In this document: positions 1 to 6,959 of the stretch, piece after piece
How the letters are laid out: each line of letters begins with the position of its first letter
Numbering within the stretch: the stretch's first letter is position 1
From: Sphaerochaetaceae bacterium
GTDB lineage: Bacteria > Spirochaetota > Spirochaetia > Sphaerochaetales > Sphaerochaetaceae
Reading direction: 5' to 3'
DNA: 20,618 nt
Assembly: GCA_023231265.1 (NCBI GenBank)
Contig: JALNVT010000019.1
Location: 1-20,618, forward strand
Notes under the pieces: generated by a model
What the model saw: only the letters and a program-made list of their open reading frames with translations
Told to the model about the DNA's origin: nothing
Databases searched by the model: none
Position numbers and translations under genes: made by a program

Positions 1-440
1 ATTACGATGAACAGAACTTCCTTTTTCTTTATTACATTCCATCCCAATGTCATTGTTACATCTGCAATTATTGCTGCAATTGCCGGTTGCATTCCAAGTA
101 GGAAGGCACTTACATATCTATTTGATCTGAACTGCACATAGAATGCAGAGACTATTGAAAGAATTATAAATGGAGGAAGAATTGTACCAATAACAGATAC
201 TATTGCACCTCTAAGTCCACCAACCTTATATCCGACAAGCATAGAACCGTTAACTGCCACAGCTCCAGGAGAGCTCTGTGCAATTGCAACCAAGTTGAGC
301 ATCTCATCATCATCAATCCAATGCAGATGGTCAACAAATTCTTTCTTCATCAATGAAACAATTACGTAACCACCTCCAAAAGTAAAAGTACTCAGGGTAA
401 ACATGATTCTGAATAATTGCCAATAATCTTTTCTTTTCAT
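1..440 (-). CDS. chrA: Chromate transporter (CHR family), N-terminal part, cut by window edge
   Basis: Reading the minus strand from ATG at 440 gives an open frame to the window edge (about 146 codons). It begins MKRKDYWQLFRIMFTLSTFTFGGGYVIV. The FTFGGGYV and AQSSPGAVAVNGS segments are signatures of the N-terminal half of CHR-family transporters, polytopic inner-membrane proteins that extrude chromate or move related oxyanions. A GGAGC ribosome site lies 5 nt before the ATG. Many bacteria encode the short (single-domain) form as tandem genes, so a second half may lie beyond the left edge. The divergent LysR gene at 544 is the obvious candidate regulator. Family assignment is firm; true substrate is unknown, since many ChrA-like proteins in anaerobes have no tested chromate role. 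Confidence 0.9.
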   Translation of the reverse strand, partial: MKRKDYWQLFRIMFTLSTFTFGGGYVIVSLMKKEFVDHLHWIDDDEMLNLVAIAQSSPGAVAVNGSMLVGYKVGGLRGAIVSVIGTILPPFIILSIVSAFYVQFRSNRYVSAFLLGMQPAIAAIIADVTMTLGWNVIKKKEVLFIV

Positions 441-462
441 TATTTGCTCCAGTTTTAGTTAC

Positions 463-491
463 ACTATACATAATAAAATAATATATGTAAA
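463..491 (-). promoter_or_regulatory. Promoter of the chromate transporter gene with overlapping dyad
   Basis: On the minus strand TTTACA (486-491) and TATAGT (463-468) are separated by exactly 17 bp, a good sigma-70 pair, placing the start of transcription about 20 nt before the chrA ribosome site. A dyad TACATA-N11-TATGTA (467-472 and 484-489) lies inside this promoter. The size and spacing resemble a LysR-type T-N11-A box. No experiment is implied; the dyad is built of AT-rich DNA, so chance cannot be excluded. Confidence 0.55.
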
Positions 492-543
492 ATAGAATAT
501 ATTAATATTATCTATAAGGTTTTTGTTATATATAGGAGTTAGT

Positions 544-1434
544 ATGACATTACGACATATTCACATTTTTATAGCCGTCTGTGATACAGGCAGCACAGTG
601 AAAGCATCCGATGCTTTGAATCTTGCACAGCCCTCAATAAGCTTGGCAATCAAAGAATTGGAGCAGTATTATGGAATAAAGCTTTTTGATAGGATATCTA
701 GAAAGCTGGTATTAACAGAAGCTGGAAGAAGCTTTCTTATTTATGCTAGAGAGATAAACACAAACTTCTTGAGTCTTGAAACTCAGTTCAAGGATTATGA
801 TAAGACAAAATATCTATCAATTGGATCTTCAATAACAATTGGTATCTTCATTCTTCCCATTCTGATAAAGCAGTTCAAGGAGACATACCCTGAAACAGAG
901 CTGAATGTTGTTGTGAGAGATTCTGTCACAATCTCATCGATGGTTGTCGAGAACAAACTGGACATTGCATTCATTGAGACATCAAATTTCTCAGATGAAA
1001 CTTCAAAAATGATGACTCACACTCCGTTTTACAAAGACAAGCTTGTTCTTGTTGTATCTCTCAACAGCTCCCTTACTAAAAAAGATAAGGTGAGATTGAA
1101 GGACCTTTCAAACCATCAGATGATATTGAGAGAGAAAGACAGTGCAGGCAGAACTCTCATTGATAGAGCTCTTTCAAAAGAGAACATGGAGATGCTGCCT
1201 GTCTGGGAAAGTGTATCAAATGATGCAATACTCTCAATGGTATCAGAGAATCTGGGAATCTCCATTCTTCCAAATGGTGTTGTGAACAATCACCTGCTGA
1301 AAGAGAAGGTGAAGCAGATTGAAATCTGTGATGTAAATTTTGAGAGAACATACTCAATAATACATCACAAAAACAAATATCTCACCAAGGGAGCAAAGAG
1401 ACTCATTGATATGGCCAGAAACTTTACTGATTAG
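544..1434 (+). CDS. LysR-family transcriptional regulator
   Basis: A 296-aa protein of normal LysR length. The first ~60 residues form the winged helix-turn-helix (sequence SDALNLAQPSISLAIKELEQ followed by LFDRISRKLVLTEAG, the classic LysR wing), and residues ~90-290 form the periplasmic-binding-protein-like effector domain. The frame stays open upstream to a TTG at 523, but ATG 544 has AGGAG at 534-538 with a 5-nt gap and starts MTLRHIHIF, the usual LysR N-terminus, so 544 is chosen. It is divergent from the chromate-transporter gene and probably controls it. Its end overlaps the convergent radical-SAM gene by 11 bp, with no room for a separate terminator. The effector is not deducible. Confidence 0.93.
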   Translation: MTLRHIHIFIAVCDTGSTVKASDALNLAQPSISLAIKELEQYYGIKLFDRISRKLVLTEAGRSFLIYAREINTNFLSLETQFKDYDKTKYLSIGSSITIGIFILPILIKQFKETYPETELNVVVRDSVTISSMVVENKLDIAFIETSNFSDETSKMMTHTPFYKDKLVLVVSLNSSLTKKDKVRLKDLSNHQMILREKDSAGRTLIDRALSKENMEMLPVWESVSNDAILSMVSENLGISILPNGVVNNHLLKEKVKQIEICDVNFERTYSIIHHKNKYLTKGAKRLIDMARNFTD

Positions 1435-2542
1435 TTCTGTTCTTTGAAATTGTAGCAACCATTTTGACCATGACATCAAGACGTGCATCAAATAGCATTG
1501 TGTAGCTCTCACAGAATCTGAACTTTCCTGTTTCCTTGTTCATGTAACGAGGACAACCACCTCTGCAAAGATTGAAATACTTGCAATTCAAGCATTCCTC
1601 ACTTTTTTGAAGAGATCTCTCGATGAATCCAATCTCTGATCTCTTCTGATCAAATTCAGGAAATGAGACTTCATTTATGTTGCCAAGTTTGTAAGAATCA
1701 AGACAGAAGAAATCACATGGATATACATCACCATCACCCTCAATTACATACTGAGGAGAGCAGTTTCCCATCATATCACACGCTTCTGGTTGATATCCCA
1801 TAAGTATTGATATGAAGTTGTTGAAAAGTCTTATTGATACGTTGTAGCCTCTATCAATTGATTCTGTCCAAAGGTCAAACAATCTTATCAAGAAGTTACC
1901 ATAGATAACAGGGTCGAGATATCTGTTCTCTGTGCTATCAACAAGAGCATCAAGACATGCAATGTACTGCTGATAATAAACTTCCTTATCAAGAAGTCCT
2001 TTGAAGACAATATCTATGTTCTCTGCAACTTCATTGGTCACAACTGTTAGAATGTTGTAATCAACACCCTCCTCTTTCAAATAAGAGATTCCTTTATTTA
2101 CAAGACGAGATGATTTCTTTCCATCTACCATGCGGCGATGAATGTCATGAATTCTGTTGTGACCATCATATGATACACCAACCAAGAAATTGTGCTCTTT
2201 GAAGAATTTTGCCCAGCTGTCATCTATCAATGAGCCGTTTGTTTGGAAGAAATGAGATACAACGGAATCTTCTTTTTTATATTCATTTTCAATTTCGATG
2301 AATCTCTCAAACCACTTCAAACCAACAAGAGAGGGCTCTCCACCTTGGAAGATGAAAGATACTGCACAATCTTGATCAAATGCCTTCTTTACAACATTTG
2401 TGAGTGTGTCCACACTCATCTGTCCCCTGTTTGGAGATTCACGATTCACTGCTTCATCAAGATAGAAGCAATAATCACATTTAAGGTTGCATGAAGATGA
2501 AGATGGTTTCATCATTATGGATAGGACTTTATTTTTATTCAT
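1424..2542 (-). CDS. Anaerobic sulfatase-maturating enzyme (radical SAM/SPASM)
   Basis: A 372-aa radical-SAM enzyme of the anSME type, which oxidises the active-site Cys or Ser of a sulfatase to formylglycine in the cytoplasm without oxygen. Residues 18-25 carry the CX3CX2C cluster motif (C18, C22, C25) and 67-70 the GGEP SAM-binding motif. The SPASM part has C255, C261, C276, C317, C320, C326, C330 and C344. Asp277 directly after C276 (YPCDFF) corresponds to the catalytic Asp277 known in the Clostridium perfringens enzyme. Length matches the family. No sulfatase gene is in this window. It lies 105 bp behind xdhC in the same direction, with a hairpin between; a weak GTGAGA ribosome site precedes ATG 2542. 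A related peptide maturase is the main alternative. Confidence 0.85.
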   Translation of the reverse strand: MNKNKVLSIMMKPSSSSCNLKCDYCFYLDEAVNRESPNRGQMSVDTLTNVVKKAFDQDCAVSFIFQGGEPSLVGLKWFERFIEIENEYKKEDSVVSHFFQTNGSLIDDSWAKFFKEHNFLVGVSYDGHNRIHDIHRRMVDGKKSSRLVNKGISYLKEEGVDYNILTVVTNEVAENIDIVFKGLLDKEVYYQQYIACLDALVDSTENRYLDPVIYGNFLIRLFDLWTESIDRGYNVSIRLFNNFISILMGYQPEACDMMGNCSPQYVIEGDGDVYPCDFFCLDSYKLGNINEVSFPEFDQKRSEIGFIERSLQKSEECLNCKYFNLCRGGCPRYMNKETGKFRFCESYTMLFDARLDVMVKMVATISKNRTNQ

Positions 2543-2568
2543 TTTTTCTCACTTTGGTATATATAAGA

Positions 2569-2590
2569 AGAGGAGCCTCACAGCTCCTCT
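2569..2590 (-). terminator. Hairpin after the xdh operon
   Basis: AGAGGAGC (2569-2576) pairs perfectly with GCTCCTCT (2583-2590) across a 6-nt loop. Read in the minus direction it lies 58 nt past the xdhC stop and is followed by TTCTTATATAT, only a loose U tract. It is therefore a weak terminator or an attenuator that could let some transcription through into the radical-SAM gene, which has no clear promoter of its own. Confidence 0.6.
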
Positions 2591-2647
2591 CAATAAGCTA
2601 CTCAATAAATTATATCAAATAACCTGTAATAATGTAAACAAACAATA

Positions 2648-3142
2648 CTATTTGTCACTGTCTCTATCATTCTTAATTTTCTCACGTGTGTGTTCAATTG
2701 CATTGATGATATTTGTGTAACCAGTACAGCGGCAGAAGTTACCAGAGACCTGTTTCTTGATCTCCTCTCTTGAAAGGTCTTCTTCAACATTCAAAAGTGG
2801 AAGTGTGCTCATAATGAAACCTGGAGTACAGAAACCACATTGGATTGCACCATCATCTACAAAAGCCTGCTGAATATCAGCTAGCTCGCCTTCAAGACTT
2901 GCCAAACCTTCAACAGTTGTTATTGATTTGCCATCAGCCCATATTGCAAGATATATACATGAATCAAAGTTCTCACCATCAATTACAACAGTACATGCAC
3001 CACATTCACCTACATCACAACCGTGCTTAACGCTTGTTAATTTTAAATCATTTCTCAACATATCAGCCAGTGATTCACGTGGATCTACATAAAGTTCTGT
3101 CAGTTTGTTGTTAATTGTAACCGTAATTAATTGTTTAGCCAT
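2648..3142 (-). CDS. xdhC: Xanthine dehydrogenase-type [2Fe-2S] subunit
   Basis: A 164-aa iron-sulfur subunit that passes electrons from the molybdenum site to FAD. The N-terminal plant-type ferredoxin domain has C42, C47, C50 and C62 (CDVGECGAC...C) and the helical second-cluster domain has C102, C105, C137 and C139 (CGFC...CRC). All eight ligands are present. The segments DSCIYLAIWADGK and VQCGFC-like QCGFCTPG are close to E. coli XdhC. Its ATG overlaps the stop of xdhB by one base (TAATG) and is served by GGAGGT inside the end of xdhB, so translation is probably coupled. It is the last gene of the three-subunit set. Confidence 0.95.
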   Translation of the reverse strand: MAKQLITVTINNKLTELYVDPRESLADMLRNDLKLTSVKHGCDVGECGACTVVIDGENFDSCIYLAIWADGKSITTVEGLASLEGELADIQQAFVDDGAIQCGFCTPGFIMSTLPLLNVEEDLSREEIKKQVSGNFCRCTGYTNIINAIEHTREKIKNDRDSDK

Positions 3143-4023
3143 TAGATTGTACCTCCAGCTTTTTTAATTGATGTTCTAAGACTTCTCTTGCAAAGTTCTT
3201 TGATCAACTGCATTCTGAATTCTTTTGAAGCTCTCCAAGAAGTTCTTGGTTTTACATCGGTCAATGCAGCTTCTGCGATATCAGTGATCAGCTGTTCTGT
3301 AATTACCTTACCGTTTCCTAACTTTTCAGCTGTTGGAACACGCATTGGAGTTGGACCTGCAACACCATAAGCAATTCTAACTCTATCAATTGATTTCTTG
3401 TCATCTGTTAGACGTACATTCACACTGCAACCAAGAGTTGCAATATCCATTGCACGACGAACTGAATACTTCATGTACTCGCCATATGTGTTTTCATATG
3501 ATTCTTTAGGAACTCTAATTCCTGTTAGAATCTCATTTCCTTTCAGATCAACCTTACCAGGACCCTTGCTGAAGTCAGCATAAGGAAGAAGTCTGATACC
3601 ATCAACAGATGCTATCTCAAGAACAGCATCATAAGCTTTTAAAGTTGAAGCTGAATCAGCAGAAGTAACACCATTGCAAATGTTACCACCGATTGTACCG
3701 ATGTTTCTGATTTGAGGACCACCAATTTGATCAACTGCAAAACCTAAAGCAGGAAGAAACTTCTCGATTATAGGATTCTTTGTAATATGTGAGAAACTTG
3801 TCAAAGGTCTTATCAAAATAGAACCATTGTCCTCCACACATATACCTCTCAATTCGTTAAGAGGTTGGATGTTGATTACATCACATCCAGCCAATTTACC
3901 ATCACGAACCTGAATTAAAATATCACTACCACCAGCTAAGATCAAAGCTTCTGGATGTTCACTTTTCATCTTCAATGCTTCTTCTATTGTCTTTGGCTGA
4001 TATATATTATTGAAATCGTACAT
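3142..4023 (-). CDS. xdhB: Xanthine dehydrogenase-type FAD-binding subunit
   Basis: A 293-aa flavoprotein subunit of the molybdenum hydroxylase, the exit point for electrons to NAD+ or another acceptor. AGGSD at residues 30-34 and the stretch at 105-118 (IRNIGTIGGNICNG) are the two FAD-contacting motifs of this family. The C-terminal region has SWRASKEFR, which matches E. coli XdhB closely, and the whole length is almost the same. ATG 4023 follows AGGAG with an 11-nt gap, somewhat long, in the 19-nt space behind xdhA. No extra FeS-binding insertion of the 4-hydroxybenzoyl-CoA reductase type is seen. Confidence 0.95.
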   Translation of the reverse strand: MYDFNNIYQPKTIEEALKMKSEHPEALILAGGSDILIQVRDGKLAGCDVINIQPLNELRGICVEDNGSILIRPLTSFSHITKNPIIEKFLPALGFAVDQIGGPQIRNIGTIGGNICNGVTSADSASTLKAYDAVLEIASVDGIRLLPYADFSKGPGKVDLKGNEILTGIRVPKESYENTYGEYMKYSVRRAMDIATLGCSVNVRLTDDKKSIDRVRIAYGVAGPTPMRVPTAEKLGNGKVITEQLITDIAEAALTDVKPRTSWRASKEFRMQLIKELCKRSLRTSIKKAGGTI

Positions 4024-4042
4024 TATGTTTTATTCTCCTACG

Positions 4043-6334
4043 TTATTTGATAAGTCCTGCATCAGTAAATTCTTGGAACAACTTTTCAGGATTGAGTGGG
4101 ATTGAATCAATTGCTACGCCTGTTGCATTGTATACTGCATTACGAAGTGCAGGTGCTACAGGAATTACAGGTGGTTCACCAAGAGATTTGTTACCATAAG
4201 GACCACTTGGATCTTTTGGTTCTACAAAAGCTACTTCTAAATCTGGTGTATCAATTGCTGTCATCAACTTGTAATCAAGCAAGTTTGAATTGAGCATTCT
4301 ACCAGTCTTAGGATCAAATAACATTTTTTCAAGTAGGCCATAACCAAGACCCATGCTCATACCACCGTGAACTTGTCCTTCGGCAGTCTGTGGATTGATG
4401 ATGGTTCCAGAATCATGAACGTTTATGATTCTATTGACTTTGATCTGGCAAAGTGGAATATCAACTTCAATATCAGCGAAACAAACACCGAATGAATAAG
4501 TATTGTCACTGCAGTGATGAGTCTCTTCTGCTGCAATATGGTTTGAGTTTGTTCTTGAATAACAAGCTTCCATTGCAACTTCTTTAAGTGAAATCAATAC
4601 ATCATTTGTTCCAACTCTTACAATATGGTTGTCAACTAGGTCCAGATCAATTCTATCTTTATTTAACATCCAAGCAGCATAATCACAGATTTTGTTCTTC
4701 AGTGATTCTGCTGTCTTTCTAACAGCCATACCTGTTACATAAGTCTGACGAGAGCCATAAGCTCCAGTATCATAAGGTGTTACATCTGTATCCTGTTGAG
4801 ATAAGATGTGAACATTTTCAAAAGGTATGCTCAATGTCTCTGCAGCCATCTGAGAGAATACAGTATCTGCACCCTGACCGATTTCTGTTGCACCAACTTG
4901 AAGTTGAATTGAACCATCTTGGTTAAGAATCATACGACAAGCTGAAGTTTCAAGAGCAATTGGATAAACACCTGTTTTGTAACAGAAGATACCCATACCA
5001 ACACCATGACGAACATCACCTGTTTGGTTTTTATATTTCTCTATCTTTTCATCCCAACCAATTGCCTCACGGCCTTTATCGATACATTCGCTCAGACCTG
5101 TTGAATGACATGTGATTGTTGTTCCTGGATCAACATAACCCAGCTGCATCATATTTTTCTTTCTGAATGAGATTGCATCATCATTTGGAAGCTTTGCAAT
5201 GATATCATCAACGTGTGCTTCTAAAGCAAATCCAATTTGAGGAATACCATAAGCTCTCATAGCACCTGCTGTTGGGTTGTTTGTATAAACAGTGTAAGCA
5301 ACACCTTTGATAGCACCAACTGGATACATCATTCTGAATGCATTGACTGCGTTTGCAACCAAAGCGTGAGCATGTGAGCCATAAGCACCATTATCAGAGT
5401 AAGCAACAATCTCACGTGCAGCAAATGTGCCGTTTGGTCTTACATAAGAAGTGATGTAGAATTTCATTGCATGACGAGAGCGAGTTCCAAAGAATGTCTC
5501 CTCTCTTGTGTACATCAATTTAACAGGACGTCCACCAACCTGCAATGTTAAGAAAGCATTCAAAGGTTCAGTCAGAGCATCTTGTCTGTTACCAAAACCA
5601 CCACCTAAATAAGGTTTGATGATTCTTACTTTACCCATATCGCAGCCCAGAGCCTGTGAGCAGACACGACGAACAATATGAGGAATCTGAGTTGCTGATA
5701 CAACAACTACCTTACCTGCTTCTTTGTAAGCAAAAGAAGAGGCATTTTCAATGTGGCACTGCTGTACTTTCTGTGTTTCATAAACACCTGTAACTTTAAT
5801 AAGTCCAGGCTCTTTAACAGCTTCATCATAATCAAGTACTTCGTAGTTTGATTTAACGATAACATTATTAGGTTTCTCTTCGTGAATTGGAACATCACCA
5901 GGATTGTTAACAGATTCTTCCATGTCAAAAATTGCTGGATACTCTTCGTATTCAACTTTGATTAAATCTCTTGCATGATCTGCTGCAATTTCATCATCAG
6001 CAATAACTGCTGCAATTTCATCACCATAGAATCTAACTCTTGTGTTTAAAAGCTTTCTGTCACATACATCTTGATGAGCCTTCTCAGTTGACCATGGATG
6101 ACCAGCTGTAGGATACTGAATATCTGGAACATCAAATGAAGTGATGATTTTTACAACACCTGGAACTTTCTTTGCTTCTTCCAAATCAAATGATAAAACC
6201 TTACCATTTGCAATTGTGCTATGAAGAACTTTTGCTACTAGACACTTATCGTCTAATAAATCTTCGGTATATTTTGCTGTACCATCTGCTTTAGTTACAG
6301 CATCTACCCTGTTTATTTTCTTACCAACTACCAT
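4043..6334 (-). CDS. xdhA: Xanthine dehydrogenase-type molybdenum-cofactor subunit
   Basis: A 763-aa catalytic subunit that hydroxylates a carbon next to nitrogen in purines or similar heterocycles. It follows E. coli XdhA almost throughout, for example the N-terminal DVPDI...TAGH, TQIPHIVRRV, TEIGQGADTVFSQM, and NVHDSGTIINPQTAEGQVHG. GGGFGNRQ at 244-251 has Gln where bovine xanthine oxidase has Glu802 (as I recall, E. coli XdhA also has Gln). R360 in MRAYGIPQ matches bovine Arg880, and Glu720 in GEPP is the catalytic base. The loop is not the AYRCSFR of CO dehydrogenases. A GGGAGG site precedes ATG 6334. No maturation factor (MocA/XdhC-type sulfurase partner) is in the window. Substrate is inferred, xanthine or hypoxanthine being most likely. 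Confidence 0.94.
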   Translation of the reverse strand: MVVGKKINRVDAVTKADGTAKYTEDLLDDKCLVAKVLHSTIANGKVLSFDLEEAKKVPGVVKIITSFDVPDIQYPTAGHPWSTEKAHQDVCDRKLLNTRVRFYGDEIAAVIADDEIAADHARDLIKVEYEEYPAIFDMEESVNNPGDVPIHEEKPNNVIVKSNYEVLDYDEAVKEPGLIKVTGVYETQKVQQCHIENASSFAYKEAGKVVVVSATQIPHIVRRVCSQALGCDMGKVRIIKPYLGGGFGNRQDALTEPLNAFLTLQVGGRPVKLMYTREETFFGTRSRHAMKFYITSYVRPNGTFAAREIVAYSDNGAYGSHAHALVANAVNAFRMMYPVGAIKGVAYTVYTNNPTAGAMRAYGIPQIGFALEAHVDDIIAKLPNDDAISFRKKNMMQLGYVDPGTTITCHSTGLSECIDKGREAIGWDEKIEKYKNQTGDVRHGVGMGIFCYKTGVYPIALETSACRMILNQDGSIQLQVGATEIGQGADTVFSQMAAETLSIPFENVHILSQQDTDVTPYDTGAYGSRQTYVTGMAVRKTAESLKNKICDYAAWMLNKDRIDLDLVDNHIVRVGTNDVLISLKEVAMEACYSRTNSNHIAAEETHHCSDNTYSFGVCFADIEVDIPLCQIKVNRIINVHDSGTIINPQTAEGQVHGGMSMGLGYGLLEKMLFDPKTGRMLNSNLLDYKLMTAIDTPDLEVAFVEPKDPSGPYGNKSLGEPPVIPVAPALRNAVYNATGVAIDSIPLNPEKLFQEFTDAGLIK

Positions 6335-6388
6335 ACAATCCCTCCCTATGGATATAAAAAGTATGAAATTCTTTCTTTGAGAAATATA

Positions 6389-6456
6389 TCAGAAATTTAT
6401 TTTTTATGATTTTATAAAAGTGCTACAAATTATATTAAGAATTACTAAATTTCTGA
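6389..6456 (-). other. Possible structured leader of xdhA mRNA
   Basis: TCAGAAATTTA at 6389-6399 and TAAATTTCTGA at 6446-6456 are perfect 11-bp complements around 46 nt. Both lie in the ~130-nt leader implied by the xdhA promoter at 6474-6502. The stem would bring the two ends of an AT-rich loop together well before the ribosome site. I looked for the conserved joining segments of purine riboswitches and did not find them. This is a candidate only, as AT-rich DNA pairs easily. Confidence 0.35.
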
Positions 6457-6473
6457 CATCATTATCTAGGAAT

Positions 6474-6502
6474 ACTATAGTTTAGATACCCCAAGTTGTC
6501 AA
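6474..6502 (-). promoter_or_regulatory. xdhABC promoter
   Basis: On the minus strand TTGACA (6497-6502), a perfect -35, and TATAGT (6474-6479), a 5-of-6 match to the -10, are spaced 17 bp apart. Transcription would start near 6467, leaving a leader of about 130 nt before xdhA. This is the best promoter in the window. Confidence 0.75.
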
Positions 6503-6831
6503 AGATTTTTGTATAAATTTGTTTCATTTTGTTGCAAGTATTGAATTCAAGCAACCAATGACGCATTTTGATAGGACAAAATCGATAAATAGTTTAAATT
6601 AAGATATATTGTTTTAAATAGAAATAAAATATCAATATCTTAAAATATTTTACTTATTTGTTAATTAAATATAGAAATACAGACACCTCTATATCACCTT
6701 TACCACTCATCGATTTCATTTTTACCTCGTTGTATCTATATAGAAATACAAATTTTGAGAACTGCATCAATCCTAAAATTGAGTGCTATCGCAGAACTCT
6801 TGATTTAATATATCACCTATTTCATAGGGAC

Positions 6832-6853
6832 ATATAGGACATTTGTCCCACAT
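6832..6853. promoter_or_regulatory. Second, imperfect CRP-type operator
   Basis: ATATAGGAC-N4-GTCCCACAT matches the perfect palindrome at 6929-6950 with one change in each 9-bp arm and the same 4-bp centre. A further half-site CATAGGGAC sits immediately left (6823-6831). The centre-to-centre distance to the other operator is 97 bp. It probably binds the same Crp-like protein; which promoter it serves is not clear, since the xdhA promoter lies about 330 bp away. Confidence 0.55.
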
Positions 6854-6924
6854 ATTTACTTTTTCGCTTAAATTTCGACTTGATTCAACCTAACACAAAT
6901 ATCATTAAAAATCACCACCACCTA

Positions 6925-6953
6925 TTTAATATGGGACCTATGTCCCATATAAT
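6925..6953 (+). promoter_or_regulatory. Promoter of the Crp-like gene, apparently leaderless
   Basis: TATAAT at 6948-6953 is a perfect -10; 17 bp upstream is TTTAAT (6925-6930), a weak -35. With 6-7 nt from the -10 to the first transcribed base, transcription would begin at or next to the ATG at 6960. No Shine-Dalgarno sequence precedes that ATG, which fits a leaderless mRNA. Confidence 0.55.
6929..6950. promoter_or_regulatory. Perfect 22-bp CRP-type palindrome upstream of the Crp-like gene
   Basis: ATATGGGAC (6929-6937), CTAT, GTCCCATAT (6942-6950) is a perfect inverted repeat. It has the architecture of an E. coli CRP site (TGTGA-N6-TCACA), but the half-sites are TGGGA-N6-TCCCA. It overlaps the -10 box TATAAT (6948-6953) of the gene that follows, so binding should block RNA polymerase. 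Autorepression by the adjacent regulator is the natural reading. Confidence 0.75.
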
Positions 6954-6959
6954 ACAGAT

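Larger units (their letters stand above)
6335..6959. other. Divergent control region between xdhA and the Crp-like gene
   Basis: There is no coding frame with a ribosome site in these 625 bp. The left part holds the xdhA leader and promoter. The right part holds two CRP-type palindromes. Two copies of TATAGAAATACA occur at 6670-6681 and 6739-6750, and a longer imperfect repeat beginning CACCTATTT occurs at 6814 and 6919. The middle (about 6510-6660) is very AT-rich and shows nothing I can name. The length is unusual for a genome whose other spacers are mostly short. Confidence 0.7.

Noticed and set aside
523..543. LysR start at TTG 523
   Set aside because: No ribosome site; ATG 544 has AGGAG and gives the standard family N-terminus.
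2543..2647. Own promoter for the radical-SAM gene
   Set aside because: TATATA is present, but no -35 at 16-18 bp; the only TTGAGA is 22 bp away and lies in the hairpin arm.
6335..6467. Purine (guanine/xanthine) or molybdenum-cofactor riboswitch in the xdhA leader
   Set aside because: I could not find the conserved joining segments or helices of these classes; only one AT-rich stem is visible.
6670..6750. CRISPR-like repeats (two TATAGAAATACA copies)
   Set aside because: Only two 12-bp copies in AT-rich DNA, no regular spacing series and no cas genes.
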